Assembly: GCA_945889005.1 (NCBI GenBank)
Contig: CAMDBI010000018.1
Location: forward strand, 1 to 64,000
Direction: 5' to 3'
DNA length: 64,000 nucleotides
DNA from: Bacteroides fragilis
GTDB taxonomy: Bacteria; Bacteroidota; Bacteroidia; Bacteroidales; DTGW01
The notes below the pieces were generated by a model that saw only the letters and a list, made by a program, of their open reading frames with translations, was not told the DNA's origin and did not search any database. The translations under genes were made by a program, and so were the position numbers. This document shows, piece after piece, positions 16,866-27,519 of this stretch. Position 1 is the stretch's first letter; each line of letters begins with the position of its first letter.

Positions 16866-19376
16866 ATGATGAACCAAAGACCCATTTTAAAAAATATTCT
16901 ATTTATTCTGTTGAATTTATTAGTGTCGCCTATTCAATCGCAAATTGCATTTGACTTTGAGAATCAAAATCTTTCTCAATGGTTCATGAGTAATGCTAAG
17001 GCATGGGATACCGCTTCAAAAGATCCATTAAGTGGGAATTATTCTCTCAAACATGTCTTGGATACTAACAAAACAAGCCACGATCAAATATCGTATCCAT
17101 TAAACTTCGGACAAGCAAACGCATTAGATATTACATGGACCTTTTTGGTGCGACATGCCTACAATCCATCGGCCGACAATAATTGGAATTTCTTTCTAAT
17201 GGCCAATAACAATGCAGACAGCATGTTCAACGGATTTGCAATAAACGCCTATGTAATTGGTGTAAATCTCTCGGGTTCTGACGATTCGCTTAGGCTTTGG
17301 AAAGTAACTAATGGTAAAGTTGCTAAAGTCTTGAGTACAGGTGTTCATTGGGAAAGAAGTGTAGGAACTAATCAAAAAGCTTCAATTAAAGTTCACCGCT
17401 CATTCGATGGTTGGTGGGAAGTGTCATTTCACGAAAGAGGAAAAATAGACTCTTTACGTATACTAAACAGTACAAGAGATACAAACCATTTAACTGCAAA
17501 TCATGTGGGAGTGCTTTATAAATATACTGCAACACATGACATGAAACTTTGGATCGACGATATTCTAATCGACACACTACATATCAAGCCTATTGTAAAA
17601 GAAGACACATTGAACAATAATCTCAATAAACCTGCTGAACCTAACGATTCGATAACCACTAAACCTGCTGAACCTGACATTAATTTTATTGACACAATTG
17701 CATTTGTAGGCAAAACCAACAACTTCAAAATATTCGATGTATTAGTTACCGAAATAATGGTTGATCCGGAACCCACTATTGGTTTACCTGTCGGCGAATA
17801 TATCGAATTATTCAATCGAACAGCAGATACCATCAATTTAAAGGATTGGCGAATAAGTATAGGCTCAACAACGAAACTTATACCCGAAATCTGTTTTTTA
17901 CCCAACAGCTACTTAGTTATTTGTCATAAGGACTTGCTCAATGACTTTTTGGAATTTGGTAAGGCAATTGGTATACTTACGTCGTCGACTACGCTCACCA
18001 ATACAGGACAAACGATCAGATTGCTCGACAATACCAACAAACTCATCCACCAAGTTGCCTATAGCGACACTTGGTACAATAGTAATTACAAAGCACAGGG
18101 AGGCTGGTCGCTAGAAATGGTAGACGTTGCTAATCCGTGCAACGAAACAAGCAATTGGCAGGCGTCTATTGGCCAAATAGGAGGAACTCCGGGAGTTTTA
18201 AATTCTGTTGCTGCCGAAAATCCAGACGTTGAGGCTATTTCAATTTCTCAATTTGCTCTAATAAGCGATTCGTCTATCCGATTGGTTTATAGCGAGTACT
18301 TCGATAGCATAAGTGTTTCGAATAATGAGAATTATATTGTTTCAAATATTGGAAATCCCTCTAAAATTGTATTGAACGATCGAAAAACGCAGACGCTAAT
18401 TTTCGACATAAAGTTTCAATTAAAACAATTGTATACCCTAAGCGTAACAAACAATATTTCAGACTGTGTCTCGAATACGCCTAAAAACGAATACCATCAA
18501 CAGTTTGCAATACCCGAAACTGCCGATTCGGCCGATGTAATTATCAACGAAGTTCTTTTCGATGCTTTTCCATACAGTTCAGACTTTGTTGAAATATACA
18601 ATCGTTCCTCCAAAACACTGGATGCTGGGCAATTGTTAATTGCACTGGAAAACGAGCAGGGGGTTGTAACTAGCACTGTGTCGCTCGGAACGACAGGAAC
18701 ATTGCTGTTTCCAAAGTCGTATTTGGCAGTTACCGAGAATATCGAAATGCTTAGGATATTTTACAAAGTGCCGTACCAACAAGCCATATTCTCTAACAAT
18801 GAAATGATAAGTCTTCCCGACAAAAATGGACGTTTAATTCTAATGCGAAAAAACATGAGCATACTCGACAGAATAGTCTACAATGAAAGTATGCATATTG
18901 GCTTGATTTCGAACAAAGAAGGGGTTTCACTGGAACGACTCAATCCCGACTTTCACGGAATAAGTGCTTCTAATTGGCATTCGGCTGCTTCGACTGTTGG
19001 CTGGGCTACACCAGGTTATAAAAACTCCCAATATTTACCTAAAGATTCTTTGCAATTTTCAAGTAAATTCAAAATTTTGAACGATGCTATTTCGCCTGAC
19101 AATGATGGTGTCGACGATATTTTAAACATTACATATCAAATGCCCGAAGCAGGTTACCTTGCCAATATAGTTATTTTCGATGCACAAGGGAAACTCATAA
19201 GAAAACTTGAAAACACTGCCTTACTTAGCACATCGGGCAGTTTTACATGGGATGGAACTTTTGCAAACAACCAAGTGGTTCGAAATGGTATCTATATATT
19301 TTATTTCGAAATATATAATCTCAAAGGGAATATTGAGAGATTTAAAAAAGTTTGTGTGGTTGCCAGAAAGTATTAA
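16866..19376 (+). CDS. Secreted lamin-tail-domain surface protein with C-terminal FlgD-like/gliding-type domain
   Basis: This 836-residue protein has a signal peptide (about 1-28). Residues 29-235 form a beta-rich, lectin-like region beginning AFDFENQNLSQW. A linker with the repeated phrase NKPAEPNDSITTKPAEPD follows. A lamin tail domain occupies about 290-410 (VTEIMVDPEP, GEYIELFNR), and a second about 550-680 (VIINEVLFDAF, DFVEIYNRS). The C-terminal 100 residues (ISPDNDGVDDILNITY through ARKY) match the FlgD Ig-like/CHU_C-type domain common on exported Bacteroidota proteins and often linked to type IX secretion or surface display. A structural or adhesive surface role is inferred. It stands alone on its strand. 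Confidence 0.85.
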   Translation: MMNQRPILKNILFILLNLLVSPIQSQIAFDFENQNLSQWFMSNAKAWDTASKDPLSGNYSLKHVLDTNKTSHDQISYPLNFGQANALDITWTFLVRHAYNPSADNNWNFFLMANNNADSMFNGFAINAYVIGVNLSGSDDSLRLWKVTNGKVAKVLSTGVHWERSVGTNQKASIKVHRSFDGWWEVSFHERGKIDSLRILNSTRDTNHLTANHVGVLYKYTATHDMKLWIDDILIDTLHIKPIVKEDTLNNNLNKPAEPNDSITTKPAEPDINFIDTIAFVGKTNNFKIFDVLVTEIMVDPEPTIGLPVGEYIELFNRTADTINLKDWRISIGSTTKLIPEICFLPNSYLVICHKDLLNDFLEFGKAIGILTSSTTLTNTGQTIRLLDNTNKLIHQVAYSDTWYNSNYKAQGGWSLEMVDVANPCNETSNWQASIGQIGGTPGVLNSVAAENPDVEAISISQFALISDSSIRLVYSEYFDSISVSNNENYIVSNIGNPSKIVLNDRKTQTLIFDIKFQLKQLYTLSVTNNISDCVSNTPKNEYHQQFAIPETADSADVIINEVLFDAFPYSSDFVEIYNRSSKTLDAGQLLIALENEQGVVTSTVSLGTTGTLLFPKSYLAVTENIEMLRIFYKVPYQQAIFSNNEMISLPDKNGRLILMRKNMSILDRIVYNESMHIGLISNKEGVSLERLNPDFHGISASNWHSAASTVGWATPGYKNSQYLPKDSLQFSSKFKILNDAISPDNDGVDDILNITYQMPEAGYLANIVIFDAQGKLIRKLENTALLSTSGSFTWDGTFANNQVVRNGIYIFYFEIYNLKGNIERFKKVCVVARKY

Positions 19377-19388
19377 TATTTTACCTAA

Positions 19389-19450
19389 AAAACAAAGACA
19401 CAAAGTCACAAAGAAATAATTTTCTATGCGTCTTTGCGTCTTTGCGTAAA
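19389..19450. repeat. Intergenic inverted repeat of the CAAAGACACAAAG type
   Basis: ACAAAGACACAAAGTCACAAAG on the left is imperfectly complementary to CTATGCGTCTTTGCGTCTTTGCG on the right. The repeat fills the gap between two convergent genes (the lamin-tail gene and sdhB). Related words occur at 53187-53210 and 53989-54013. It may serve as a terminator for both genes, but no T-run is evident. Confidence 0.6.
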
Positions 19451-19457
19451 AATTGTA

Positions 19458-20213
19458 TTAAAAAACCTTGGCAGTAATAAACTGACGGTTCATACGAGCA
19501 ATATTGGTCAATTTGATTTCTTTAGGGCACTCAGCTTCGCAAGCGCCTGTATTAGAGCAATAGCCAAACCCTAGTTCGTCCATTTTTGCAACCATATTCT
19601 GTACTCGCTGGCGTGCTTCAACTTGACCTTGAGGCAACAATGCCAAATGCGAAACCTTAGCCGAAACAAACAACATCGCAGATGCATTTTTACAAGCCGC
19701 TACACAAGCACCACAACCAATACATTGTGCAGCATCCATCGAAAGGTCAGCTTCTTTCTTGCCAATAGGAATAACATTGCCATCGGGTACTCCACCGGTA
19801 TTGACCGATACGTATCCACCCGATTGAATAATCTTATCGAAAGCCGAACGGTCGACCACTAAATCGCGAATAATCGGAAATGCTTTTGCTCGCCATGGTT
19901 CAATTGTAATTGTGTCGCCATCTTTGAACTTGCGCATGTGCAACTGGCAGGTTGTAACCGCCGAATCGTTTCCATGTGGGCGTCCGTTGATGTACAACGA
20001 ACACATGCCGCATATACCCTCTCGGCAATCGTGATCGAAGCATACAGGCATTTGAAATTTATCGACTAATTGTTCGTTCAACTGGTCGAGCATTTCTAGA
20101 AATGAACAATCGGGAGAAATATTGTTAATTGTATATGTTTCGAATCGTCCTTTTGCTTTGGCGTTCTCCTGACGCCAGATTTTAAGCGTGAGATTCATAT
20201 TTTTATGTTCCAT
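19458..20213 (-). CDS. sdhB: Succinate dehydrogenase/fumarate reductase iron-sulfur subunit
   Basis: This 251-residue protein has all three iron-sulfur cluster motifs. The [2Fe-2S] ligands lie in [14 protein letters not shown] (about 59-72), the [4Fe-4S] set begins in [13 protein letters not shown], and the [3Fe-4S] region includes [14 protein letters not shown]. It passes electrons between the flavoprotein and the quinone site. It is the last gene of sdhC-sdhA-sdhB, two bases after sdhA. A second ATG five codons in is an equally possible start. Sequence alone does not tell succinate oxidation from fumarate reduction. Confidence 0.94.
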   Translation of the reverse strand: MEHKNMNLTLKIWRQENAKAKGRFETYTINNISPDCSFLEMLDQLNEQLVDKFQMPVCFDHDCREGICGMCSLYINGRPHGNDSAVTTCQLHMRKFKDGDTITIEPWRAKAFPIIRDLVVDRSAFDKIIQSGGYVSVNTGGVPDGNVIPIGKKEADLSMDAAQCIGCGACVAACKNASAMLFVSAKVSHLALLPQGQVEARQRVQNMVAKMDELGFGYCSNTGACEAECPKEIKLTNIARMNRQFITAKVF

Positions 20214-20215
20214 GT

Positions 20216-22153
20216 CTATTTGTAATTTCTTTGTTTTACTTCAATGTTCTCGTACACCAGTTCTTCTTTGTGCATTACAGGTGCTTGACCTTCGCCTTTA
20301 TACTCCCAAGCTGCCACATATTTGAACAAATCGTCGTTACGTAAAGCTTCACCTTCTTCGGTTTGGAATTCTTCGCGGAAATGACCTCCACAAGATTCTT
20401 CGCGTTGCAGAGCGTCGCGTGCCATAAGATCGCCCAATTCTAAGAAATCGGCTACACGAAGTGCTTTTTCCAATTCTGGGTTAAACGAATTCGCTTCACC
20501 GGGGATACGAACATTTTTCCAGAACTCGTCACTAACTGCCTTTATTTCTGCTATTGCTTGCGTAAGACTTTCTTTTGTACGAGCCATACCAACTTTGTCC
20601 CACATAATTTTTCCTAATTGCTTGTGGAAATGATCTACAGAGTGAGCTCCTTTAATGCTCATCAGTTTTTCAATTCGAGCTTTCACATCGCCTTCAACTT
20701 TTGCAAACTCTGGCAAATCGGTACTTATGCGGGGAGTTTTGATATCTGTAGAAAGGTAACTCTGAATAGTATAGGGCAATACGAAATAACCATCGGCTAA
20801 ACCTTGCATAAGAGCCGAAGCGCCAAGTCGATTGGCTCCGTGGTCTGAGAAATTTGCTTCTCCAGCTGCAAAAAGTCCAGGAATAGTAGTCTGTAATTCA
20901 TAATCGACCCAAGTTCCGCCCATACAGTAGTGAATGGCAGGGTAAATCATCATTGGAGTATTGTATGGATTTTCGTCTACGATTTTCTCGTACATCTGAA
21001 AAAGGTTGCCATAGCGCTCTTCGATTACTTTTTTGCCCAAACGCTTGATGGCCGATGAGAAATCGAGGTAAACAGCCAATCCTGTAGACCCAACACCAAA
21101 ACCGGCATCACAACGTTCCTTGGCTGCTCGCGAAGCTATATCGCGAGGCACTAAGTTGCCAAATGCCGGGTAACGACGTTCCAAGTAATAGTCTCGATCT
21201 TCTTCCTTTATATCGGTAGGTTTCAACAAACCTTTACGTACTTTATCGGCTGCATCTTTATCTTTTGGTACCCAAATACGTCCATCGTTACGCAACGACT
21301 CCGACATAAGTGTCAATTTGCTTTGATAGTCGCCGTGTACGGGAATACATGTAGGGTGAATCTGAACATAACAAGGGTTTCCGAATAATGCACCTCTTCT
21401 GTATGCTTGCATAGCTGCACTTCCATTTGATCCCATAGCATTGGTCGAGAGGAAGAATACATTTCCGTAACCACCGGTAGCCAACACAACTGCATGAGCA
21501 GAGTGACGTTCGATTTCGCCAGTAACCAAGTTTCGAGCAATAATGCCTCGAGCTTTTCCATCGACAATAACAAGATCTAACATTTCTGTGCGAGCATGTA
21601 ATTCGACAGTACCTGCATGTATCTGACGGCTAAGCGCCTGATATGCACCAATTAAAAGTTGTTGGCCGGTTTGTCCACGAGCATAGAATGTACGACTTAC
21701 TTGTGTGCCGCCAAACGATCGGTTGTCGAGCAAACCGCCATATTCACGTGCAAAAGGAACACCTTGAGCCACGCATTGGTCTATTATGCTACCACTCACT
21801 TCGGCCAAACGATGAACATTGGCTTCGCGAGCGCGGTAATCGCCTCCTTTTATAGTATCGTAAAACAAGCGCGATACACTATCGCCATCGTTACGGTAGT
21901 TTTTTGATGCATTGATACCACCCTGAGCAGCAATACTATGTGCACGACGCGGACTGTCTTGATAGCAGAATACTTTTACATTGAAACCGAGTTCGCCTAA
22001 ACTTGCAGCAGCTGCCCCACCTGCAAGTCCTGTGCCTACTACTATTACATCCATCTTCAGCTTATTGGCTGGGTTTACAAGTCCTTGTGTAGATTTGTAA
22101 TGTGTCCACTTTTCGGCAAGTGGACCTTTTGGTATTTTTGATTCTAACTTCAT
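20216..22153 (-). CDS. sdhA: Succinate dehydrogenase/fumarate reductase flavoprotein subunit
   Basis: This 645-residue FAD protein has the dinucleotide fold [19 protein letters not shown] near residues 36-54 and the [11 protein letters not shown] segment that carries the covalent flavin histidine. The substrate-site motif HPTCIPVHG and the [11 protein letters not shown] region follow. It catalyses interconversion of succinate and fumarate. It is longer than the E. coli SdhA/FrdA class and matches the type B enzymes with a single di-haem membrane subunit, consistent with the adjacent sdhC. Confidence 0.95.
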   Translation of the reverse strand: MKLESKIPKGPLAEKWTHYKSTQGLVNPANKLKMDVIVVGTGLAGGAAAASLGELGFNVKVFCYQDSPRRAHSIAAQGGINASKNYRNDGDSVSRLFYDTIKGGDYRAREANVHRLAEVSGSIIDQCVAQGVPFAREYGGLLDNRSFGGTQVSRTFYARGQTGQQLLIGAYQALSRQIHAGTVELHARTEMLDLVIVDGKARGIIARNLVTGEIERHSAHAVVLATGGYGNVFFLSTNAMGSNGSAAMQAYRRGALFGNPCYVQIHPTCIPVHGDYQSKLTLMSESLRNDGRIWVPKDKDAADKVRKGLLKPTDIKEEDRDYYLERRYPAFGNLVPRDIASRAAKERCDAGFGVGSTGLAVYLDFSSAIKRLGKKVIEERYGNLFQMYEKIVDENPYNTPMMIYPAIHYCMGGTWVDYELQTTIPGLFAAGEANFSDHGANRLGASALMQGLADGYFVLPYTIQSYLSTDIKTPRISTDLPEFAKVEGDVKARIEKLMSIKGAHSVDHFHKQLGKIMWDKVGMARTKESLTQAIAEIKAVSDEFWKNVRIPGEANSFNPELEKALRVADFLELGDLMARDALQREESCGGHFREEFQTEEGEALRNDDLFKYVAAWEYKGEGQAPVMHKEELVYENIEVKQRNYK

Positions 22154-22168
22154 ATCTTGAAAAAATTA

Positions 22169-22837
22169 TTAACAATTGTAAAAATAGAGAAAATACAGAG
22201 GAATGATGCTAAATCCGACCGCTATAACAATAGAATAGATTGTTCCAACCCATTTAATAATTGGGGTATAAAGTGGATGATTCCATCCCATAGTTTGAAA
22301 TGCACTTTGAAATGCATGATTGAGGTGAAACCCAAGAATAACCATAATAGCAACATACAACCATGTATAAAATGGGTTGCTAAATAATGCTATAGCCATA
22401 CTATAGAAATCGTGCGAATTGCCATTGGCAGCTTCTGGAATTGGAACAATACCAAGTTTTACAAAATAAAAATTAATGAAATGCAATACCAGAAATAGGG
22501 CAATAATGATACCGGTATGTGTCATATACTTTGAAAAAAAGGACGTTTGCTTGTTGTTTGCCACAGCATAACCCACTGGACGGGCAATTCTGTTTTTTAT
22601 TATGGTTACAAACCCATAAATCATGTGAAGCGCAAAGCCTCCAAACAAAACTATTTCCAAAATCTTCATTACCGGATTGCCCATAAATTCAACAGCTTCG
22701 CTAAAAAGCGCCCCGTCATCGGGCAACAGCATAAAGAGATTAATTGTTAGGTGTATTACCATAAATACACACAGAAATAAGCCCGCGAGGGCCATCATTA
22801 GCTTCTTTCCAATAGAGGAATTGATCAAGTTACTCAT
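22169..22837 (-). CDS. sdhC: Succinate dehydrogenase cytochrome b subunit (type B)
   Basis: This 222-residue membrane protein has five hydrophobic helices and histidines placed for two b haems (VIHLTINLFM, GFALHMIYGF, THTGIIIALFLVLHFINF, LGFHLNHAFQS). It matches the single-subunit SdhC of Bacteroidota type B complexes and anchors SdhAB to the membrane at the menaquinone pool. It is the first gene of sdhCAB, and a good promoter lies upstream at 22887-22917. Confidence 0.93.
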   Translation of the reverse strand: MSNLINSSIGKKLMMALAGLFLCVFMVIHLTINLFMLLPDDGALFSEAVEFMGNPVMKILEIVLFGGFALHMIYGFVTIIKNRIARPVGYAVANNKQTSFFSKYMTHTGIIIALFLVLHFINFYFVKLGIVPIPEAANGNSHDFYSMAIALFSNPFYTWLYVAIMVILGFHLNHAFQSAFQTMGWNHPLYTPIIKWVGTIYSIVIAVGFSIIPLYFLYFYNC

Positions 22838-22886
22838 ACACTTATTTTGAATAATGTTTAATAATGTGTTACAAAAAAAAGAAGCA

Positions 22887-22917
22887 CAAATTTATTGGCT
22901 TAGATTTGTTTTTCCAA
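22887..22917 (-). promoter_or_regulatory. Promoter of sdhCAB (Bacteroidota type)
   Basis: Read on the minus strand, TTGG at 22917-22914 is followed after 19 bases by TAAATTTG at 22894-22887. That fits -33 TTTG / -7 TAnnTTTG with the normal 19-21 base spacing. Transcription would start about 45 bases ahead of the sdhC ATG. Confidence 0.6.
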
Positions 22918-22959
22918 TTAAATAATTAACTTGGATGTAATTTATAATTAGTCTAATCT

Positions 22960-24258
22960 ATGGCACTTGTACATTTAACAAGCTCATTATTTGAACGAAA
23001 CAGGCTCAAATTGTCTAGAAAGCTTCAAAAACACACCTTTGTAGCAATACATTCAAATCAGTCGATGCTAAAAAGCCGCGACCAAAACTTTGTTTTTCAC
23101 CAGAACTCCGATTTGTTCTATTTTTCGGGCATTGAACAAGAACGGACAACTTTATTCATCTACTACGATACACTGAATGAGCGATTTCTCGATGTGCTTT
23201 TTATCGAAAAACCCGATCCGGCCAAAGAAGTATGGACTGGGCGAATGCTTACCATTGAACAAGTAGCCTCAATTAGCGGAATTGCCGATATTCGTTGGCT
23301 CGATCAAATGGAGGCTTTTATCCGGGAGCAAATTGCTAATTCCGAACTCTTATTCTTAAATTTTACAGAGAAATACGATTCCGAAGACCTTAAATACCTT
23401 TACCCAAACCGATTTGCATTGGACTGGGAGCGTGTTTTGCAAAGCAAAAAATTTGAACCTCTTTCGCTTATTAGCGATTCGCTTCGTCAGGTCAAAGAAG
23501 CTGTCGAAATTGAAGTAGTTCGAAAAGCTATCAATATCACTTATTGTGCTTTTTTAAAAATGCTTCCAGCTGTAAAACCAGGCAATAAAGAACATGACAT
23601 AGAAGCCTTAATTAATGCTGAGTTTACTCGTTCTGGAGCAAAAATTGCATTTGACACAATCGTTGCATCAGGCGAAAATGCTTGCATTCTGCATTATATT
23701 GACAACAATATGCCCATGAACGATGGCGAACTTGTGCTTGTCGACTTTGGCGCAAGCATCGATGGTCTCAATGCCGACATAACCAGAACCTTACCTGTCA
23801 ATGGAAAGTTTACTGAACGACAAAAGGAAGTATATACTTCGGTTCTAAATATTCAAAAGGAAGTAACTAAAAACATTAGGCCGGGCATTTCAATTACTGA
23901 CTTAGTACGACTAGCCGGAAATTTATGCGAACAAGAACTTACTAAGCTTAAATTGCTTAAAAAAGAGGAGATTCAGAAGCAAGATCCCGAGAAACCTCTA
24001 TACAAAAGGTATTTTATGCATGGTATTGGACATTACTTGGGAATAGACGTTCACGATGTGGGTCAAAAAGACGACATTCTGAAACCCGGAATGCTTATAA
24101 CTTGCGAACCTGGCATTTATATACCAGAAGAAAAACTAGGCATTCGACTCGAGAACGACATTTTGATAACCGAAAATAGCTGCGAAAACCTTTCAGCCAC
24201 TATCCCCATTGAGATTGATGAAATTGAAAGATTATTGTATAAAAATACAAACTACTAA
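22960..24258 (+). CDS. pepP: Xaa-Pro aminopeptidase (aminopeptidase P family)
   Basis: This 432-residue M24B metallopeptidase has an N-terminal AMP_N domain (about 1-150) and a pita-bread catalytic domain. The metal ligands are visible in VDFGASIDGLNADITRT (two aspartates), HGIGHYLGIDVHDVG (histidine), CEPGIYI and IRLENDIL (glutamates). It removes N-terminal residues that precede proline, probably in the cytoplasm since no signal peptide is seen. It diverges from sdhC across 122 bases. Confidence 0.94.
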   Translation: MALVHLTSSLFERNRLKLSRKLQKHTFVAIHSNQSMLKSRDQNFVFHQNSDLFYFSGIEQERTTLFIYYDTLNERFLDVLFIEKPDPAKEVWTGRMLTIEQVASISGIADIRWLDQMEAFIREQIANSELLFLNFTEKYDSEDLKYLYPNRFALDWERVLQSKKFEPLSLISDSLRQVKEAVEIEVVRKAINITYCAFLKMLPAVKPGNKEHDIEALINAEFTRSGAKIAFDTIVASGENACILHYIDNNMPMNDGELVLVDFGASIDGLNADITRTLPVNGKFTERQKEVYTSVLNIQKEVTKNIRPGISITDLVRLAGNLCEQELTKLKLLKKEEIQKQDPEKPLYKRYFMHGIGHYLGIDVHDVGQKDDILKPGMLITCEPGIYIPEEKLGIRLENDILITENSCENLSATIPIEIDEIERLLYKNTNY

Positions 24259-24388
24259 CAATTTAATACACTTCAACAAAAACCCTTGTTATACTTCTCA
24301 AGTAGAGCCCAAATTATTTAATTCTTAAAAAAATTAAAACTGAAACCTTTTGCAATTATCTTTCGTTAATTTTTCGAAAAAGCTTAAA

Positions 24389-24787
24389 ATGAGAATTGTT
24401 CGTCAAATAATAAGTCAAGCACTCATTGTTGTTTGTTTGGTCTCCTTTGTGGGAGTTACTTTTCAGGCACACACATGCCTGTTGATGAACAAAACCAGCT
24501 ACTCAGTCGCTCCTTTTCCAAGCAATTCTTGCTGTTCCGACGAAGACGCACATCATACCAACAACTCTGTAGAAGAAAAATGTTGCAGCGACTTGTTGCT
24601 TTATTTAAAAATTGAAGATAGCTTTACTTGTCAGCCATCCTTTCAAGTGCAAACAACTAATCTTTTTGCCGAAACAAACACTTGCAACAAATCAAATCTA
24701 TTCCTTATAACAAATTTGCTTTTCGCCAACAAATCAAATCAAGCTTCTTTACCTATTTTGCAAAAACACAGGGTTTTACGTTGTTGA
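24389..24787 (+). CDS. Cys-rich HYC_CC_PP-type exported protein
   Basis: This 132-residue protein starts at the ATG 24389; a TTG 13 codons upstream is less likely. It has a signal peptide (MRIVRQIISQALIVVCLVSF) and then an array of cysteines and histidines: AHTCLLM, SNSCCSDEDAHHTNN and EKCCSDLLLYLKI. That pattern fits the HYC_CC_PP family of Bacteroidota, whose members usually sit beside TonB receptors and heavy-metal proteins. It precedes a TonB-dependent receptor and an HMA-domain protein on the same strand. A role in binding or sensing a soft metal such as copper in the periplasm is inferred from composition and context only. Confidence 0.72.
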   Translation: MRIVRQIISQALIVVCLVSFVGVTFQAHTCLLMNKTSYSVAPFPSNSCCSDEDAHHTNNSVEEKCCSDLLLYLKIEDSFTCQPSFQVQTTNLFAETNTCNKSNLFLITNLLFANKSNQASLPILQKHRVLRC

Positions 24788-24973
24788 GATTTCTTGTCTT
24801 GTATATTTTACTAAATAGTTTTTTGCACCCACACTTTACAGCACATATTATGCTGTGTTGTAACTAAATAATTAATAAATGAAATCCACATGTTCTTTGC
24901 CAATAAAAACATGTATGTATTTATTTGAAAACATGCGCGGTTTCATCATATCTTAATAATCAAAAAAATAAAT

Positions 24974-27175
24974 ATGATGAAAAGAATTATTATATTACTA
25001 ATCATAAACAGTCTTTTTATTTCTATATACTCATCGCAGAAATTGAAAGGACGGGTATTTCATATAAATGAAAACAAAGATACAGTTTCACTGGGTTTTG
25101 CTCAAGTATACTGGGATCATTCAAAAATAAACACACAAACTAATGACAGTGGATTTTTTGAAATTGAAAAACCTCAAAAGGGCCATCTTCATTTAGCTGT
25201 TTCTTATGTCGGATTTAAGTTATTTATTCAGGAAATTGAAAAAAAGACAGAATTTCTAAACGTAATATTAATCCCCGACAATGTTATTGAAGAAGTTATT
25301 GTAAACAAGCGAACTGAAGGTACCGTTTTTTCGACATTAAAACCCATTAAGACAGAAATGATTACTCAAGCAGGACTTCAAAAACTTGCTTGTTGCAATT
25401 TGTCGGAAAGTTTTCAGAACAATGCCAGTGTAGATGTTGGGTATGCCGACGCAGTTACAGGTGCTCGTCAAATTCAAATGCTCGGACTGTCGGGGATTTA
25501 CTCTCAGTTGCTTTTCGAAAACCTTCCATCGATGCGTGGATTGGCAGTTTCAAATAGTATGAGCTACATTCCCGGCTCTTGGATGGAATCTATTCAAATT
25601 TCAAAAGGCTCGTCTTCTGTTATCAATGGTTACGAGTCTGTAACCGGACAAATCAATGTCGAATTCAAAAAGCCCGAAGATTCGCCTATTGTTTTTGCAA
25701 ACATTTATGGAGGCGACAACTCACGGCTCGAACTCAATACAAATGTTGTATTATTGAACGACGAGCATCTTAATGGCATGTTGCTTACTCATGTATCGGG
25801 CAATTTTAAACCCATGGACGAAAATGGCGATATGTTTGTCGAGTCGCCCTTGCAACGACAGGTAAACTTATATAATCGATGGAAAATAGTCTCGCACAAC
25901 GACCAGATTGAGCAACAGTTTGGAATTCGATACTTCAACGATTTCAAACAAGGCGGACAGATGGATTATCGACAGAAAAGCGACATGGATAAAGGAATTT
26001 ATGGCTTTGCTTCAGATATTAACAATTTACAAATATATTCAAAAACAGGCATCGCTTTAGATACCACTTTTTACAATAGTATAGCACTGTATGGCTCGTA
26101 CAACCTATATAACAACGATGCCTATTATGGTCGCAATGAATACATAGGACAACAACACAATGTCAACTATAATTTGGTATATCAAACACATTTATTTTCA
26201 GAAGACCATAGCATGAGTAGTGGAATTGGGATCAATTACGACAACATAAATCAATCGTTCAACGATTCGGCGTTTAATAGCGTAGAGTATGTTCCTGGTA
26301 TTTTTTCGCAGTATACTTGGATGCCAAACGAAAAAACGTCAGCCATTATTGGATTGCGATACGATTATCATTCTCAATGGGGCTGGTTTTTAATTCCTCG
26401 TGTACATATAAAACATGAACCATTTTGGGGTGTTATATTTAGAGCTTCACTTGGACGTGGACTTCATACTGCACACGTTTTAGCTGAGAATCAGAACCTG
26501 CTCGTAAATTCACGTATTTGGCGTACATTGGAGCAACCCGAACTCGAAAAGGCATGGAATACGGGCATTAATGTTACAAAAAAGTTTGAGCTAAATCAGA
26601 ATAGAAGCATTCAGTGGTCAGCCGATTTTTATCACACCAAATTCGACAATCAGGTAATAGTAGATATTGATGCATTTAGTAATGCTGTTCAGGTTTACAA
26701 TCTCGATGGTCGCTCCTACTCCAATGCTTTTCAAACCGATATTATTTTACAGCCATCAAAAGGTCTCGAAATAACCGCTGCTTATCGCATAAACGACGTA
26801 AAACAAACTCTTCACGGCGAATTGAAGAGTAAGCCATTTGTTGTTAAACATAGAGGATTGGTTTCGTTTTCTTATGCAAGTAAATTTAAAAAATGGCAAT
26901 TCGACATAACTTCACAATTCAATGGACGGGCTAGTTTGCCTCAATATATTGGCAAACCGTATTCTCCTATTTACATAAACCTTATATCGCAGATAACAAG
27001 GAGGTTTAAAAGTGTTGAGTTGTATGTTGGAGGCGAAAATCTTACAAATTTTGTACAGGATAATCCCGTTGTTTCTCCTCACGACCCATTTAGTTCTAGT
27101 TTCGATGCTAGTATGGTGTGGGGGCCGGTTATGGGGCGCATGTTTTATGGAGGATTGAGGTATACATTGAAATAA
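24974..27175 (+). CDS. TonB-dependent receptor with carboxypeptidase-like N-terminal domain
   Basis: This 733-residue outer-membrane receptor has a signal peptide and a CarboxypepD regulatory-like beta domain (about 22-105, LKGRVFHINENKD...VSYVGFKLFI). A plug domain follows (about 120-230; MLGLSGIYSQLLFENLPSMRG, SVINGYESVTGQINVEFK), then a 22-strand barrel ending in the aromatic-rich terminus. Such receptors import bound nutrients by energy from the TonB complex. Its neighbours are a Cys-rich exported protein and an HMA-domain protein, so the cargo may be a metal or metallophore. It ends 17 bases before the HMA gene, which makes cotranscription very likely. Confidence 0.9.
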   Translation: MMKRIIILLIINSLFISIYSSQKLKGRVFHINENKDTVSLGFAQVYWDHSKINTQTNDSGFFEIEKPQKGHLHLAVSYVGFKLFIQEIEKKTEFLNVILIPDNVIEEVIVNKRTEGTVFSTLKPIKTEMITQAGLQKLACCNLSESFQNNASVDVGYADAVTGARQIQMLGLSGIYSQLLFENLPSMRGLAVSNSMSYIPGSWMESIQISKGSSSVINGYESVTGQINVEFKKPEDSPIVFANIYGGDNSRLELNTNVVLLNDEHLNGMLLTHVSGNFKPMDENGDMFVESPLQRQVNLYNRWKIVSHNDQIEQQFGIRYFNDFKQGGQMDYRQKSDMDKGIYGFASDINNLQIYSKTGIALDTTFYNSIALYGSYNLYNNDAYYGRNEYIGQQHNVNYNLVYQTHLFSEDHSMSSGIGINYDNINQSFNDSAFNSVEYVPGIFSQYTWMPNEKTSAIIGLRYDYHSQWGWFLIPRVHIKHEPFWGVIFRASLGRGLHTAHVLAENQNLLVNSRIWRTLEQPELEKAWNTGINVTKKFELNQNRSIQWSADFYHTKFDNQVIVDIDAFSNAVQVYNLDGRSYSNAFQTDIILQPSKGLEITAAYRINDVKQTLHGELKSKPFVVKHRGLVSFSYASKFKKWQFDITSQFNGRASLPQYIGKPYSPIYINLISQITRRFKSVELYVGGENLTNFVQDNPVVSPHDPFSSSFDASMVWGPVMGRMFYGGLRYTLK

Positions 27176-27192
27176 ATTAAATTTGAAAAGTT

Positions 27193-27519
27193 ATGAAAAA
27201 CATTGTAATTCTTATCGTTTCGCTGTTTGTCGGAAGTCAGTTATTGTCTGCTCAAAAAACAGATACCATAAAGATTGAAACATCTGCACAATGCGAGATG
27301 TGTAAAGAGCGCATTGAGACGGCACTGGAGTATGAGAGTGGGGTCAAAAGTGCAATTCTCGATGAAAAAACAAAAGTTTTAACAGTAGTTTTCAATTCGG
27401 CAAAAACAAAGCCCGAGAAGATTAAAACTGCAGTTTCAATGACAGGTTACGATGCCGACGAAATGGCTGCCGACCCAAAAGCGTATAGCAAGCTTCCTGG
27501 ATGCTGCAAAAAACCTTAG
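27193..27519 (+). CDS. Exported heavy-metal-associated (HMA) domain protein
   Basis: This 108-residue protein has a signal peptide (1-20, ending LSAQ) and one HMA domain with the metal-binding CEMC motif (C34/C37) at the usual place near the start of the ferredoxin-like fold. A second Cys pair (PGCCKKP) lies at the C-terminus. Periplasmic HMA proteins bind Cu(I) or related metals. It completes the three-gene cluster with the Cys-rich protein and the TonB receptor. Its stop overlaps the stop of nuoN on the other strand by four bases. Confidence 0.88.
   Translation: MKNIVILIVSLFVGSQLLSAQKTDTIKIETSAQCEMCKERIETALEYESGVKSAILDEKTKVLTVVFNSAKTKPEKIKTAVSMTGYDADEMAADPKAYSKLPGCCKKP

Noticed and set aside
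24682-24867. Frame overlapping the end of the Cys-rich protein gene
   Set aside because: The signal-bearing Cys-rich frame is clearly the real one here; this is an overlapping shadow without a start context.
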